The translations under genes were made by a program, and so were the position numbers. From a bacterium (GTDB lineage: Bacteria > Bacteroidota > Ignavibacteria > SZUA-365): DNA of 64,000 nt. Below the pieces are notes generated by a model. It was not told the DNA's origin. It saw only the letters and a list, made by a program, of their open reading frames with translations, and did no database searches. Below, piece after piece: positions 25,300 through 34,412 of this stretch (positions within the stretch are counted from its first letter, which is position 1; each line of letters starts with the position of its first letter). Where the stretch lies: the NCBI GenBank assembly GCA_020444325.1, contig JAHLLD010000001.1, positions 248,001-312,000 on the forward strand, given 5' to 3'.

Positions 25300-27963
25300 A
25301 TGCAGAAGCCTTACGCATTCTTTCTTTTCCCCCTGTTTTTTCTTCTCTCATTCACAGTCGCTGAGGCGCAGCAATTGCTGTGGGATACGACCGGTGTCGC
25401 CATCTGTACGGCAGACGGCTGGCAGCGTTATCCGCGCATGGTGACCGATGGCAGCCGTGGCGCCATCATCGTGTGGGAAGACATCCGCGAGGGTTCCGAT
25501 GTCGGCATATACGCCGCGCGTGTGACGGAAAGCGGCGCAACCCCGTGGCAGCAGGATGGTGTGCAGCTGAGTGCTCCGACTGCGGGACAGCGCCTCGCCG
25601 GTATCGTCTCTGACGGCAGCGGCGGTGCGTTCATCGCGTGGTGGAACCGCGGCGGCGGAGACAGTGATATTTTCATGCAGCGCATCGACAGCAGTGGGAG
25701 TGCGCGCTGGCAGAGCGGCGGTATCACGATCTGCGATGCGGAGGGCAGGCAGGAATGGGCGGAAATGATCAGTGACGGTCGCGGGGGCGTGATTATCACC
25801 TGGCATGACACGCGAGGTGGAAACAACGACATCTACGCGCAACGCGTCAGTCGCGCGGGTGCGGCACGGTGGGATGCCAACGGTGTGGTGGTCAGCGCCG
25901 CGGATGGTGATCAGTCCTACCCCCAGCTTGCGACGGATCAGAACGGCGGGGCTTACGTGGCGTGGATGGATCGCCGGACGGAGGACGACATTTATGCACA
26001 GCATGTCCGCTCAAATGGAACAACCGGATGGGAAGAAGATCTTCCGGTCTGCGTCGAACCCAACCGACAGGTCGCGCCGAAAGTCGTTCCGTACGGTGCG
26101 GCATCCGTCGCCTTTTTCTGGCAGGACTACCGTCTCGGTCCGACCACCTCTTCCCTGTATCTCCAGGTCATCGACTCGCTCGGTGGGCGGTTGTACCAGT
26201 CCGACTACGAAGTCTCACAATCGGAAAACGCCCAGAGCGGCATGTTCCTGACCGATGACGGGGAACAGGGCGCGCTGGCGGTGTGGACCGACTACCGGCA
26301 GGGCGTCAGCGAAGGCAACGTATACATGCGCCGCATTGCGGCGGATGGCACGGTGATCGGGGATTTCGGCAATGCGCTCTGCGACGTCGGCGACACACAG
26401 GAGCGCGCCACGATGATATCGGACGGCAACGGCGGCGGTTTCGCTGTGTGGCAGGACAGGCGCAACACCTTCGATTATGATATTTACATGAACCGGATTT
26501 CCGCGCAGGGGCTGACAAATTACCCCGCCTGGAACAATCACGGCGGCGTGCTCGTCGTCAAGCACGACAACAACCAGCTCGGCCCACAGGTCATCGAAAG
26601 CGGTCCGGGCTACGCACTCATCTGCTGGTATGACGGAAGGACGCTCGATGGACAGGCAGATATTTACGCGCAGCGCGTGGCATGGGCTCCGAGCATGGCC
26701 TTCCCCGATACCGTGGATTTCGGCATTCAGAAACTCGGACTGACCGCATACGACACCGTGCGCGTTTTCAATGAAGGTGCCACGCCGATGATCATCAGCA
26801 ACGTGCGCCGGGCAAGTGATCCGGGAAATACGCATCCGCGGGATTTCACGCTGTACCCCGATTTCCCCATTCCCGATACACTGCTGCACGGTGAGTACAT
26901 GGATATCCCGCTTTCCTTCACCCCCGAGGGCACAGGCGACCGCTACTCCGAACTGCGCATCTCAAGCAACGCACCGCAGGATCCTGTCGTCATCCCGCTG
27001 ATCGGCGTCGGCACCAATCCTGAACTCCGCGCGAAGAATGTGCATCAGTTCAACGTCACCAAGGTGGGCGCGGTCAATGAGGAAACGGTGCAGGACATGT
27101 TCACCAACACCGGCAGCGGCGTGCTGTTGATTACGGAAATCACGTTTGAAGGAAAAGACGCGGCGCGTTTCAGCCTGGGTCCAAACACCAGCCTCCCGCT
27201 GCGCGTCGAAGAAGGAAGCTCCATTCCTCTCACCCTCCGTTTCGCACCGGATGCCATTGCGACCTACGAAGCATCCATGGTTGTCAGCAGCAACGAAGGG
27301 CCGCAAAAGGAGACCGTGCGCCTCACCGGCTTTGGTGCCATGCCGTCGCTGAGCTTCATTCCCGTCGGACTCCATTTCGACAGCACCATGGAGACCCGTT
27401 CCGCAAAGGCCGATGTGCAGATTCGCAATACTTCGGGTGTCGTTCTCGTTGTGACGAACATTGAAATTACGGGAGAGGACGCGGATCAATTCTCTGTCGA
27501 GGCCACGCTGCCGATGCAGATCGCCGGTGAAGCGAACAAGCCGTTCACCGTTCATTTCTCCCCGACCAGCGTCGGCTTCAAGCGCGCGAAAATTGTGGTG
27601 ACCTCCGACGCGACTTCCTCGCCCGACGATATGGTCGTCGACGGCGCGGCAACTGTGCTTGCGGCACCCGGCGCTCCATCCCCCTCGTCATTCGCCGTCG
27701 AATCCCTCTTCCCGCAGCCCCTGCGCGCAGGTCAGACCCTGCAGGTCCGTCTCGCGACCCCTTCGCCGCATAAGACACATCGTATCGAGCTCTACAATGT
27801 TCTCGGACGACAGCTCGCCACACTATACCGGGGAAGCCTCCCCGCTGAGAACGCAACACTGCAGCTGTCCCTGGCCGACGTCGATCTCGTCCCGGGCATC
27901 TATATCCTCCGCTTCCACAGCGGCAAGCAGACGCTCACCCGGCGCTTCAGCCTGATTCGCTGA
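25300..27963 (+). CDS. Secreted beta-propeller-like protein with choice-of-anchor-D domains and T9SS sorting domain
   Basis: The start at ATG 25300 gives a signal peptide (FFLFPLFFLLSFTVAEAQ). Residues about 25-470 are repeats of the form S-DG-GG-xxx-W-D-R-xxx-DIYAQ-R, a propeller-like series. About 475-790 holds three Ig-like choice-of-anchor-D (ASPM/SPD-2/Hydin-type) modules, marked by VDFG, LSFTPEGTG, LRFAPDAIATY and VHFSPTSVG. The last 90 residues are a T9SS type A sorting domain (FPQPLRAG, IELYNVLGRQ, LVPGIYILRF). It is expected on the cell surface or secreted; the ligand is unknown. Confidence 0.9.
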   Translation: MQKPYAFFLFPLFFLLSFTVAEAQQLLWDTTGVAICTADGWQRYPRMVTDGSRGAIIVWEDIREGSDVGIYAARVTESGATPWQQDGVQLSAPTAGQRLAGIVSDGSGGAFIAWWNRGGGDSDIFMQRIDSSGSARWQSGGITICDAEGRQEWAEMISDGRGGVIITWHDTRGGNNDIYAQRVSRAGAARWDANGVVVSAADGDQSYPQLATDQNGGAYVAWMDRRTEDDIYAQHVRSNGTTGWEEDLPVCVEPNRQVAPKVVPYGAASVAFFWQDYRLGPTTSSLYLQVIDSLGGRLYQSDYEVSQSENAQSGMFLTDDGEQGALAVWTDYRQGVSEGNVYMRRIAADGTVIGDFGNALCDVGDTQERATMISDGNGGGFAVWQDRRNTFDYDIYMNRISAQGLTNYPAWNNHGGVLVVKHDNNQLGPQVIESGPGYALICWYDGRTLDGQADIYAQRVAWAPSMAFPDTVDFGIQKLGLTAYDTVRVFNEGATPMIISNVRRASDPGNTHPRDFTLYPDFPIPDTLLHGEYMDIPLSFTPEGTGDRYSELRISSNAPQDPVVIPLIGVGTNPELRAKNVHQFNVTKVGAVNEETVQDMFTNTGSGVLLITEITFEGKDAARFSLGPNTSLPLRVEEGSSIPLTLRFAPDAIATYEASMVVSSNEGPQKETVRLTGFGAMPSLSFIPVGLHFDSTMETRSAKADVQIRNTSGVVLVVTNIEITGEDADQFSVEATLPMQIAGEANKPFTVHFSPTSVGFKRAKIVVTSDATSSPDDMVVDGAATVLAAPGAPSPSSFAVESLFPQPLRAGQTLQVRLATPSPHKTHRIELYNVLGRQLATLYRGSLPAENATLQLSLADVDLVPGIYILRFHSGKQTLTRRFSLIR

Positions 27964-28022
27964 CAGTCGGCCTGAACCGAGGACGCGCGGGTATCGTCGA
28001 AATATCCCGGTTGCGGCTGAGT

Positions 28023-28094
28023 ATGGAAAGATTGAAAAATGGAAACATGACGTAGAGGCTATGTTTCCATTTTTTCATCTTTTCATTTTTCCAT
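28023..28094. repeat. AT-rich inverted repeat, copy 2 of 3
   Basis: The left arm (ATGGAAAGATTGAAAAATGG... to ACAT) and the right arm (ATGTTTCCATTTTTTCATC... to CCAT) form a long imperfect hairpin around a 12-bp centre; ATGGAAACAT/ATGTTTCCAT is perfect. It lies between convergent genes (25300-27963 and 28152-28919) and may act as a bidirectional terminator. Confidence 0.85.
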
Positions 28095-28151
28095 GGCTCC
28101 CAGACCCGTACGACGTCCGCATTCCGTAGGCCGTCTGCATCCTCCAACCCG

Positions 28152-28919
28152 CTACTTCTTCCAGTAAAAGCCGCGGGCTTCGCGGTCGTGGCGGAAGCGG
28201 TCGAGTGCGGCAAAATCGGGGGTGATGCTGCGCACGGATTCCGATCCGATTGGCATGTAGAAACCGTCGGGATCGACCTGCGTAGTATCGGCAAAGCCGC
28301 CAACGCCGCTGGTACGGAGCTTCGGCAGTTCTGAATCGTGCGCCCAGTCGCTGATGCCGACGAAAAGTCCGAACTCATATGCGCGGCTGATGGCGAGATG
28401 CCGCCAGAGCCGGCGCGAGTAATCGGGTTCGGGTTTGCGCGTGACCGAAAGGGCAGGGACCAGCACGAGATCCGGCAGCGTTTCCGCCTGCAGAAAGAGG
28501 TCGCTGAACCAGAAATCCGCACACACCAGCACCATCACGCGCCTGCCGTTCACATCGAATTCCCCGAGCCGCGTGCCGGGATCGACACGGGTACGCTCAT
28601 CGGCATAGGGCCGCAGCTTGTCATACCATCCCATCACCCTGCCATCCGGAGCGAACAGCGCGCCACTGTTCCGTTTCACCTCCCCGTCGAATTCATGAAA
28701 AGAACCGCCTAGCACATGGCAGCCCGCTTCGCGGGTCAGCATGCCGAGCACTTCCTCGTACTGCGCGCGCTCGTGCACAAACAGCGCATGCTCGGGCAGC
28801 ACGAGAATATCCTCCGCATCGAATCCCCCTTCCACCGCATCCATCGACCGGCGAATCGCCTCCATCGAATGCGCAGTGTCAAAGGCCTTGAGTGTGGGTT
28901 GGGTGAGATGTATACGCAT
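28152..28919 (-). CDS. Carbon-nitrogen hydrolase (nitrilase superfamily)
   Basis: The Glu-Lys-Cys catalytic triad is visible: E43 in LPEHALF, K101 in YDKLRPYADE and C133 in VLVCADFWF. The 255-residue length fits single-domain amidases of the omega-amidase/YafV/NitFhit type. It should hydrolyse a small amide or nitrile in the cytoplasm; the substrate cannot be assigned. The start ATG at 28919 follows immediately after an AT-rich short-period repeat block on the upstream side. Confidence 0.92.
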   Translation of the reverse strand: MRIHLTQPTLKAFDTAHSMEAIRRSMDAVEGGFDAEDILVLPEHALFVHERAQYEEVLGMLTREAGCHVLGGSFHEFDGEVKRNSGALFAPDGRVMGWYDKLRPYADERTRVDPGTRLGEFDVNGRRVMVLVCADFWFSDLFLQAETLPDLVLVPALSVTRKPEPDYSRRLWRHLAISRAYEFGLFVGISDWAHDSELPKLRTSGVGGFADTTQVDPDGFYMPIGSESVRSITPDFAALDRFRHDREARGFYWKK

Positions 28920-28928
28920 GGGGGAAAT

Positions 28929-29128
28929 TACAGATTACAGATTACAGATTACAAATTTCAGATTTCAGATTTCAGATTTCAGATTTCAAACCCGGGAGGA
29001 GCAGGGATTGCTTCCCACGGTGTGTCCCCGGATGCTTGTCGGCGTCGTGGAAGCAATCCCTGGTGTGACAGAGTGTGGACTACGAATCTGCAATCTGCAA
29101 TTTGCAATTTGAAATTTGAAATCAGCTG
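28929..29128. repeat. Composite short-period repeat element with internal hairpin
   Basis: The left flank has 7-bp repeats (GATTACA x3, then ATTTCAG x5, 28929-28988) and the right flank the opposite-strand type (AATCTGC x2, AATTTGC, AAATTTG x2, 29091-29122). In the centre CAGGGATTGCTTCC (29002-29015) pairs exactly with GGAAGCAATCCCTG (29049-29062). The whole fills the gap between two minus-strand genes and has no reading frame of its own. Confidence 0.88.
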
Positions 29129-29554
29129 TCAGCCATCTACGGAAGTCAGTATGGTGACGACGATGTTCCGGCTTCCGCCATGCTCGCGGTGTTCACCGAG
29201 GTAGATGCCCTGCCAGGTGCCGAGGAGGAAGCGTCCGTCGCGGACGGGGACAAGCAGGCCGCTGCCGAGAAGTGATGCCTTGATATGCGCGGGCATGTCA
29301 TCGGGTCCCTCCATCGTGTGACGGTAGTACGGGGCGTTTTCTGGAACGCTTTCGTTGAACCAGCGCTCGAAATCTCCGCGCACGGTGGGATCGGCGTTCT
29401 CGTTGAGTGTGAGTGAGGCGGACGTATGCAGAATGTGCATATGCGCGAGTCCCGCCTTCACCTCGCGCAGTTCCGGCAGCTGCTCGAGTATCTCGCCGGT
29501 CACGAGGTGGAAGCCGCGCGTCCTTGGGTGGAGGGTAAGGAGTTTCTGTATCAT
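29129..29554 (-). CDS. YjbQ/UPF0047 family protein (secondary thiamine-phosphate synthase-like)
   Basis: The start at ATG 29554 gives a protein of 141 residues, normal for the family. Signature segments are [28 protein letters not shown] and GSRNIVVTI; the histidines are the proposed active-site residues. Family members complement thiamine-phosphate synthase mutants weakly in E. coli, and their true role is unclear. An upstream extension of the frame to 29722 passes through a hairpin repeat and is rejected. A TATGCA-N5-TGCATA palindrome lies within the gene. Confidence 0.93.
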   Translation of the reverse strand: MIQKLLTLHPRTRGFHLVTGEILEQLPELREVKAGLAHMHILHTSASLTLNENADPTVRGDFERWFNESVPENAPYYRHTMEGPDDMPAHIKASLLGSGLLVPVRDGRFLLGTWQGIYLGEHREHGGSRNIVVTILTSVDG

Positions 29555-29608
29555 GTTGATGTGACTGTTCGTCGATGCAGTGTGGTGGTGTTTGGAAGCA
29601 ATGGAAAG

Positions 29609-29680
29609 ATAAAAAGATGGAAGGATGGAAACATTCCCGGCTGTGATATTTCCATTTTTCGATTGTTCCATCTTTCCATG
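29609..29680. repeat. AT-rich inverted repeat, copy 3 of 3
   Basis: The left arm begins ATGGAAAGATAAAAAGATGG and the right arm ends GTTCCATCTTTCCAT; they pair imperfectly around CATTCCCGGCTGTGATAT. The spacing and base bias match the copies at 24742 and 28023. It lies between the toxin gene and the YjbQ start. Confidence 0.8.
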
Positions 29681-29699
29681 CCGTCGCTGGCTACTACCG

Positions 29700-29951
29700 T
29701 TATACGTCCTTCCGGTGCGCAATCCTGACGACGACGATCACCACGCGGGCGTCCTCGATCTCGTACAGGATGCGGTACTGGCCGTTGCGGAGGCGGTATT
29801 GTTCGCGTGCGGTAAGTTTCTGGGACTGGGGAGGACGCGGATCGGTGCTAAGCCGTTCTATGGCTCGCAGGAGCATGGATACATCTTTCGATGGTATGCT
29901 GCGCAAATCCTTCAGGACGGACTTGCGAAAACGCAGCTCATAATTTGCCAT
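29700..29951 (-). CDS. RelE/ParE-superfamily toxin
   Basis: An 83-residue protein starting at ATG 29951 ([17 protein letters not shown]). The C-terminal strand pair [30 protein letters not shown] is the RelE/ParE hallmark, and basic residues (R, K, H) expected for mRNA cleavage are present. Its start overlaps the antitoxin end by 14 bp, indicating translational coupling. RelE members cut mRNA on the ribosome and ParE members poison gyrase; the His-Arg-Lys tail favours the RelE side but does not prove it. Confidence 0.9.
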   Translation of the reverse strand: MANYELRFRKSVLKDLRSIPSKDVSMLLRAIERLSTDPRPPQSQKLTAREQYRLRNGQYRILYEIEDARVVIVVVRIAHRKDV

Positions 29952-30171
29952 GACGCCTGAGTTCCTTGAGCACGGCCTCGTATTCCATTGCAGGTTCTGC
30001 CGCGCGATCCCGGAACGACTGCAGATCCTCCTCATCCTCCGCGAGAAGAGTTCTTACGGCTTCGTTGACCAGCTCAGTCATGCTCTGCTGCGTTTCAATG
30101 GACTTCAGCTTCAGTGCCCGATGCAGTGCGGGATCGAGATATATGGTGGTACGCTTCACCGTCTGCTCCAT
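29938..30171 (-). CDS. Ribbon-helix-helix antitoxin
   Basis: The 77 residues open with KRTTIYLDPALHRALKLKSIETQQSMTELVNEAVRTLL, a complete ribbon-helix-helix DNA-binding fold, followed by a disordered toxin-binding tail rich in Glu. It precedes and overlaps the RelE/ParE-like toxin. A palindrome-covered promoter lies 24-50 bp upstream, consistent with autoregulation. Confidence 0.92.
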   Translation of the reverse strand: MEQTVKRTTIYLDPALHRALKLKSIETQQSMTELVNEAVRTLLAEDEEDLQSFRDRAAEPAMEYEAVLKELRRHGKL

Positions 30172-30194
30172 CAGTAATTAAACTGCATGCAAAC

Positions 30195-30223
30195 ATACTA
30201 GCATTATGACATCATTATGTCAA
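30195..30223 (-). promoter_or_regulatory. Sigma-70 promoter of the toxin-antitoxin operon
   Basis: On the minus strand TTGACA (30223-30218), a 17-bp spacer and TAGTAT (30200-30195) make a near-consensus promoter, 24 bp before the antitoxin start. The spacer and -35 box are covered by palindromes. Confidence 0.75.
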
Positions 30224-30239
30224 AGTCCATTCATAATGC
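30201..30239. promoter_or_regulatory. Nested palindromic operator of the toxin-antitoxin operon
   Basis: TGACAT-CATT-ATGTCA (30207-30222) lies inside a wider perfect pair GCATTATGA (30201-30209) and TCATAATGC (30231-30239). The overlap with the promoter spacer and -35 box fits binding by the ribbon-helix-helix antitoxin. Confidence 0.7.
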
Positions 30240-30380
30240 AGATTTTTTTGTTGCCGCCGTGATGCGTAATTTTGGAGTCCGTGGTGCGCTGTAATGCCAT
30301 GGACGGGGAAATACATACAAGCAGAGAATGTCTGAAGACGAAAACCGTTATTTCGATAACAGTAATTCAGGAGTTATTCC

Positions 30381-32012
30381 ATGTCGAACGCATATTTCAA
30401 AGTGCCGGAACCGGTGAACGAGCCGATCAAGGCCTATGCGCCCGGGAGCGCGGAAAAAGCCGAACTGAAAGCGAAAATGGCCGAGATGAAGGCCACACAG
30501 ATTGACGTCCCTCTCATCATTGGCGGCGAGGAAATCCGCACCGGCGACACCGCCGAAATGCGTATTCCGCATGAGCACGGTCACGTGCTCGGTACCTACC
30601 ACCGCGCCGGAGAGAAGGAAGTCGCGATGGCCGTCGAAGCGGCACTCGAAGCACAGAAAGCCTGGGCGGTGATGCCCTGGGAGCAGCGCGTTGCGATTTT
30701 CCTGAAGGCAGCGGATCTGCTGGCGGGACCCTGGCGTGCGACGATCAACGCCGCGACGATGCTCGGACAGTCCAAAACCGCCTTTCAGGCAGAAATTGAC
30801 TCAGCCTGCGAATTGATCGACTTCTGGCGCTTCAATGCCTATTACATGGCTGAACTGATGAAGGATCAGCCGTATTCGCCCGCGGGCATGTGGAATCGCG
30901 TCGAATATCGCCCCCTCGAAGGCTTCGTCTTCGCCGTGACGCCGTTCAACTTCACGTCCATCGCCGGTAACCTGCCGACCTCCCCCGCCATCGTCGGCGG
31001 CGTCGCGCTGTGGAAGCCCGCATCGAGCGCAGTGTACTCGGCGTACTACCTGATGAAACTGCTCGAGGAAGCCGGACTGCCGAAGGGCGTGGTCAACTTC
31101 ATCCCCGGCAGCGGCAGCAAGGTCGGCAACCCGGTACTCGCCAACCCCAACCTCGCCGGCATTCACTTCACCGGCTCCACCGCCGTGTTCCAGGGCATGT
31201 GGAAAACCGTCGGCGAAAACATTGCGAAGTACAAGTATTACCCGCGCATCGTCGGTGAAACGGGCGGGAAGGACTTCATCTTCGCGCACAACAGCGCCGA
31301 TGTCGACGCGCTTGCCATCGCAGCCATTCGCGGCGCGTTCGAGTACCAGGGACAAAAATGCTCGGCCGCCTCGCGCATGTACATTCCGAAATCCATCTGG
31401 CCGGCATTCAAGGAGAAGTACGTCGCCGAAGTGGCACAGGTTAAAATGGGCGATCCCGAAAACTTCACGAATTTCATGAGCGCCGTTATCGACAAGGCCG
31501 CGTTCACCAGCATCACGTCGTATATCGATTACGCGAAGAATGCTGCGGATGCGGAAATCATCACCGGCGGCAGCTACGACGACAGCAAAGGCTACTTCAT
31601 CGAGCCGACCACCATCGTGACCACCGACCCGAAGTTCAAGTCCATGGAGGAAGAAATCTTCGGTCCCGTACTGACGATTTACGTCTACGACGACGAGAAG
31701 TTCGAGGAGACGCTGGACCTCTGCGACAACACCTCGATGTACGCGCTCACCGGCGCCATCTGGGCGCAGGACCGCTACGCGCTTATTCAGATGGCTGACC
31801 GCCTGCGCAACGCCGCGGGGAACTTCTATATGAACGACAAGCCGACCGCGGCAGTCGTGGGTCAGCAGCCCTTCGGCGGCGGCCGCGCTTCGGGTACCAA
31901 CGACAAGGCCGGCAGCGCCATGAACCTGTTGCGCTGGATGTCCGTCCGCACCCTGAAGGAAACCTTCGATCCCCCGAAAGACTGGCGCTATCCTTTCCTC
32001 GGTGAGGAATAA
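30381..32012 (+). CDS. pruA: L-glutamate gamma-semialdehyde (1-pyrroline-5-carboxylate) dehydrogenase
   Basis: This 543-residue aldehyde dehydrogenase resembles the mitochondrial-type ALDH4 enzymes. Catalytic C327 is in EYQGQKCSAASRM and the general base E293 in VGETGGKDF; NFTGST-like HFTGSTAVFQG binds NAD. It oxidises glutamate semialdehyde from proline or ornithine breakdown to glutamate. No proline dehydrogenase gene is adjacent. A good terminator follows 27 bp after the stop, so it is probably monocistronic. Confidence 0.95.
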   Translation: MSNAYFKVPEPVNEPIKAYAPGSAEKAELKAKMAEMKATQIDVPLIIGGEEIRTGDTAEMRIPHEHGHVLGTYHRAGEKEVAMAVEAALEAQKAWAVMPWEQRVAIFLKAADLLAGPWRATINAATMLGQSKTAFQAEIDSACELIDFWRFNAYYMAELMKDQPYSPAGMWNRVEYRPLEGFVFAVTPFNFTSIAGNLPTSPAIVGGVALWKPASSAVYSAYYLMKLLEEAGLPKGVVNFIPGSGSKVGNPVLANPNLAGIHFTGSTAVFQGMWKTVGENIAKYKYYPRIVGETGGKDFIFAHNSADVDALAIAAIRGAFEYQGQKCSAASRMYIPKSIWPAFKEKYVAEVAQVKMGDPENFTNFMSAVIDKAAFTSITSYIDYAKNAADAEIITGGSYDDSKGYFIEPTTIVTTDPKFKSMEEEIFGPVLTIYVYDDEKFEETLDLCDNTSMYALTGAIWAQDRYALIQMADRLRNAAGNFYMNDKPTAAVVGQQPFGGGRASGTNDKAGSAMNLLRWMSVRTLKETFDPPKDWRYPFLGEE

Positions 32013-32038
32013 GCCAGAGCGCTTCTTCACCTGACCTT

Positions 32039-32090
32039 CCGGGCATCCCAACTTCGCTGACAGGCGACGTGCGGGGTGCCCGGTTTTTTT
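32039..32090 (+). terminator. Intrinsic terminator after pruA
   Basis: CCGGGCATCCC (32039-32049) pairs with GGGGTGCCCGG (32073-32083), with one G-T pair, followed by TTTTTTT. Confidence 0.88.
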
Positions 32091-32157
32091 GTAACCGTCC
32101 CGTACAGATGGTGTTATATTACTGTATCCGATGAATACGCACTATCCGGAGGTTGGC

Positions 32158-34236
32158 ATGCGCCTTCGTGTCATATTGATTTTCTCACTGCTGTTTTTCC
32201 CGGCCGTCTCCTCGGCACAATGGGAAGCACTGCCGGGACCCAACGGCGGCGTCCTGCAGTCCCTCACCACAACCTCGCAGGGCATGTTCCTCGCCGCCCA
32301 GTACGCGGGTCCCATCCTCTATTCGACGGACCAGGGACAGAACTGGACCGAGGCCTGGCGGGATTTCTGGACGTCGAATGTCGTCGAACTCGCCACTGCT
32401 CCTTCAGGACACGTGTTCGCGGCAAGCTATAACGGCATGTACCGTTCCATGGACGGCATGGCATGGGAGAAAACCGCCTTTTCCGATATCCCGACATCCA
32501 TCGCCTTCGTCGGTGATGACGCATTGCTGGTCGGGGCCAGGGGACATGTGGAAATTTCCACGAACGACGGCGACAGCTGGGAGCTGAGCTACCCCTTCGC
32601 CAGTAACACGCGCAGTTTCAAAGTCGCCGTGGCCGATAATGGCAGCTGGTTCGCGGGCGCCTACCAGGTCGGTGTCGCGCGCAGCACGGACCAGGGACAG
32701 AGCTGGCAGCCGGTGGATGCCGCGCTGCCCAGCATTATCGTGTATTCCCTCAGCATGATCGACGGCAGCAGGCTGTTCGTCGGTCTTGCGAATGCCACGT
32801 ACTACAGTCTCGACGGTGGCGATTCGTGGACGGCAGCCGACGGACTGCTCGGCACGAACGTATACCGCATACAACGCGTTTCTCCTTCCCTGCTCTTCGC
32901 GGAAAGCAGCAACGGTCTCTACGCCTCACAGGATGATGGGGCGACCTGGGAGCGCCACGCCGTGCAGGATATCAGCAATGTTTCCTCCGTACTGGTGTAC
33001 GACGGCGGCCACGTGCTCGCCGCGGCGGACGGCCGTCTGCTGCGCTCAAGCGATCAGGGCTCAAGCTGGATACGCAGTGATGCCGGAATCCACGTGCCTG
33101 TCATCCAGGCGCTCCTGGTGGAAGAACAGGATCTCTGGGTGGGTTCGCTCGTCAGCGGGGTCTACCACTCCGCCGATCTCGGACAGAACTGGAATTATGC
33201 AGATTCTGCATATTCACCGTTTGCTGCGACGCAGATCAGCCGCATTTCCGACGGCACACTGTTTGCGATCACCCAGGATGCGGGACTCCGTCGCTCATTC
33301 GATAACGGCATACACTGGAGCAGAACTTCGGAACCACCGAGCGGCTACGATGTCAGTACCGTCGCGGAGTACGAGGCGGAGTTGCGCATGGTGGATTACA
33401 GCGGCACGGTCTATCGCTCTTCCGATCATGGCGATACGTGGATTCAGGTTGGCGTCCTGGAACCGGTGAGCGGACGCGTCAGCCGCGCGCAGCTGCTCGT
33501 CAGCACATTTGCGGATGCGGGAAGCATTTTTGCCGCTACGGACAGGGGACTGTTCCACAGCAGTAATGGCGGCGAGGACTGGACGCTGCTGCCTGTGTCC
33601 GGTATCAATCGTGACCTGACGCTGCTCGCCGAATCACGGCAGGGCAACCTGTATACTGCAACCTACCGCAGTCTTTTTCGATCTGACGACGGTGGTGCAA
33701 CCTGGACCGAGGTGTATGCCTCTTCCGGACAGGCGCTGGCTTCCACCATCGCGATCAACCGGGAGGGACGCGTGTTCATCATCGATGATGGCATGATGTA
33801 CAACAGTACCAATCTCGGACTGACATGGAATGTCGATCCCCCGCCCGCCGGCGTCACCGTACTCGCCATGCATGCATCCGGCGTGCTGTATGCCGGCAGT
33901 GAATATTCGGGCGTCTTCCGCTTCAGCCAGAACACCTCTACGGCCTCACCAGTCCCTGCAGCCCCTCGCTCGCCCGCCATCACCGACCTGTATCCGCAGC
34001 CCCTGCAAGCAGGCGCATCGCTGCATGTTTCGCTGCGCACCGAGGTGGAATCCGCACTGCAGCTGCGCGTGTACGACGCGGCGGGACGCCTGCGCCTCAC
34101 CCGCAACAGGGAGTCCGGCACTGCAGGATCCCACATGCTGACCGTTGACACGCAGACTCTCCCTTCCGGTGCCTACGTGCTGGAACTGCAGTCCGTGCAC
34201 GGGCGCAGTCAGCGCTCATTCATCATTACGCATTGA
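32158..34236 (+). CDS. Secreted multi-Asp-box propeller protein with T9SS sorting domain
   Basis: ATG 32158 follows CCGGAGG at ideal spacing and opens a signal peptide (LRVILIFSLLFFPAVSSAQ). About twelve Asp-box motifs are spread over the body, for example STDQGQNW, STNDGDSW, SLDGGDSW, SQDDGATW, SSDQGSSW, SADLGQNW and SDDGGATW, indicating one or two sortilin/VPS10-like or photosystem-assembly-factor-like propellers. The C-terminal 85 residues are a T9SS type A domain (LYPQPLQAG, LRVYDAAGRLR, LPSGAYVLEL). Function is unknown; surface exposure is inferred. Confidence 0.92.
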   Translation: MRLRVILIFSLLFFPAVSSAQWEALPGPNGGVLQSLTTTSQGMFLAAQYAGPILYSTDQGQNWTEAWRDFWTSNVVELATAPSGHVFAASYNGMYRSMDGMAWEKTAFSDIPTSIAFVGDDALLVGARGHVEISTNDGDSWELSYPFASNTRSFKVAVADNGSWFAGAYQVGVARSTDQGQSWQPVDAALPSIIVYSLSMIDGSRLFVGLANATYYSLDGGDSWTAADGLLGTNVYRIQRVSPSLLFAESSNGLYASQDDGATWERHAVQDISNVSSVLVYDGGHVLAAADGRLLRSSDQGSSWIRSDAGIHVPVIQALLVEEQDLWVGSLVSGVYHSADLGQNWNYADSAYSPFAATQISRISDGTLFAITQDAGLRRSFDNGIHWSRTSEPPSGYDVSTVAEYEAELRMVDYSGTVYRSSDHGDTWIQVGVLEPVSGRVSRAQLLVSTFADAGSIFAATDRGLFHSSNGGEDWTLLPVSGINRDLTLLAESRQGNLYTATYRSLFRSDDGGATWTEVYASSGQALASTIAINREGRVFIIDDGMMYNSTNLGLTWNVDPPPAGVTVLAMHASGVLYAGSEYSGVFRFSQNTSTASPVPAAPRSPAITDLYPQPLQAGASLHVSLRTEVESALQLRVYDAAGRLRLTRNRESGTAGSHMLTVDTQTLPSGAYVLELQSVHGRSQRSFIITH

Positions 34237-34412
34237 GCTCCGGTCGCCTTGCATTGAATACCGAAGTCGCGAAATCCTTCAATCATGCGTATACCGTCAA
34301 TCACGCATGGCATCCCGGAAGCGTGTAGAAAAATATCGTATATTCAGTACCGATTAATCCGGTTCGTTCCCGGTATTCCACTCCATTCGCCATGAGTTCG
34401 GAGGCTGTTTTC

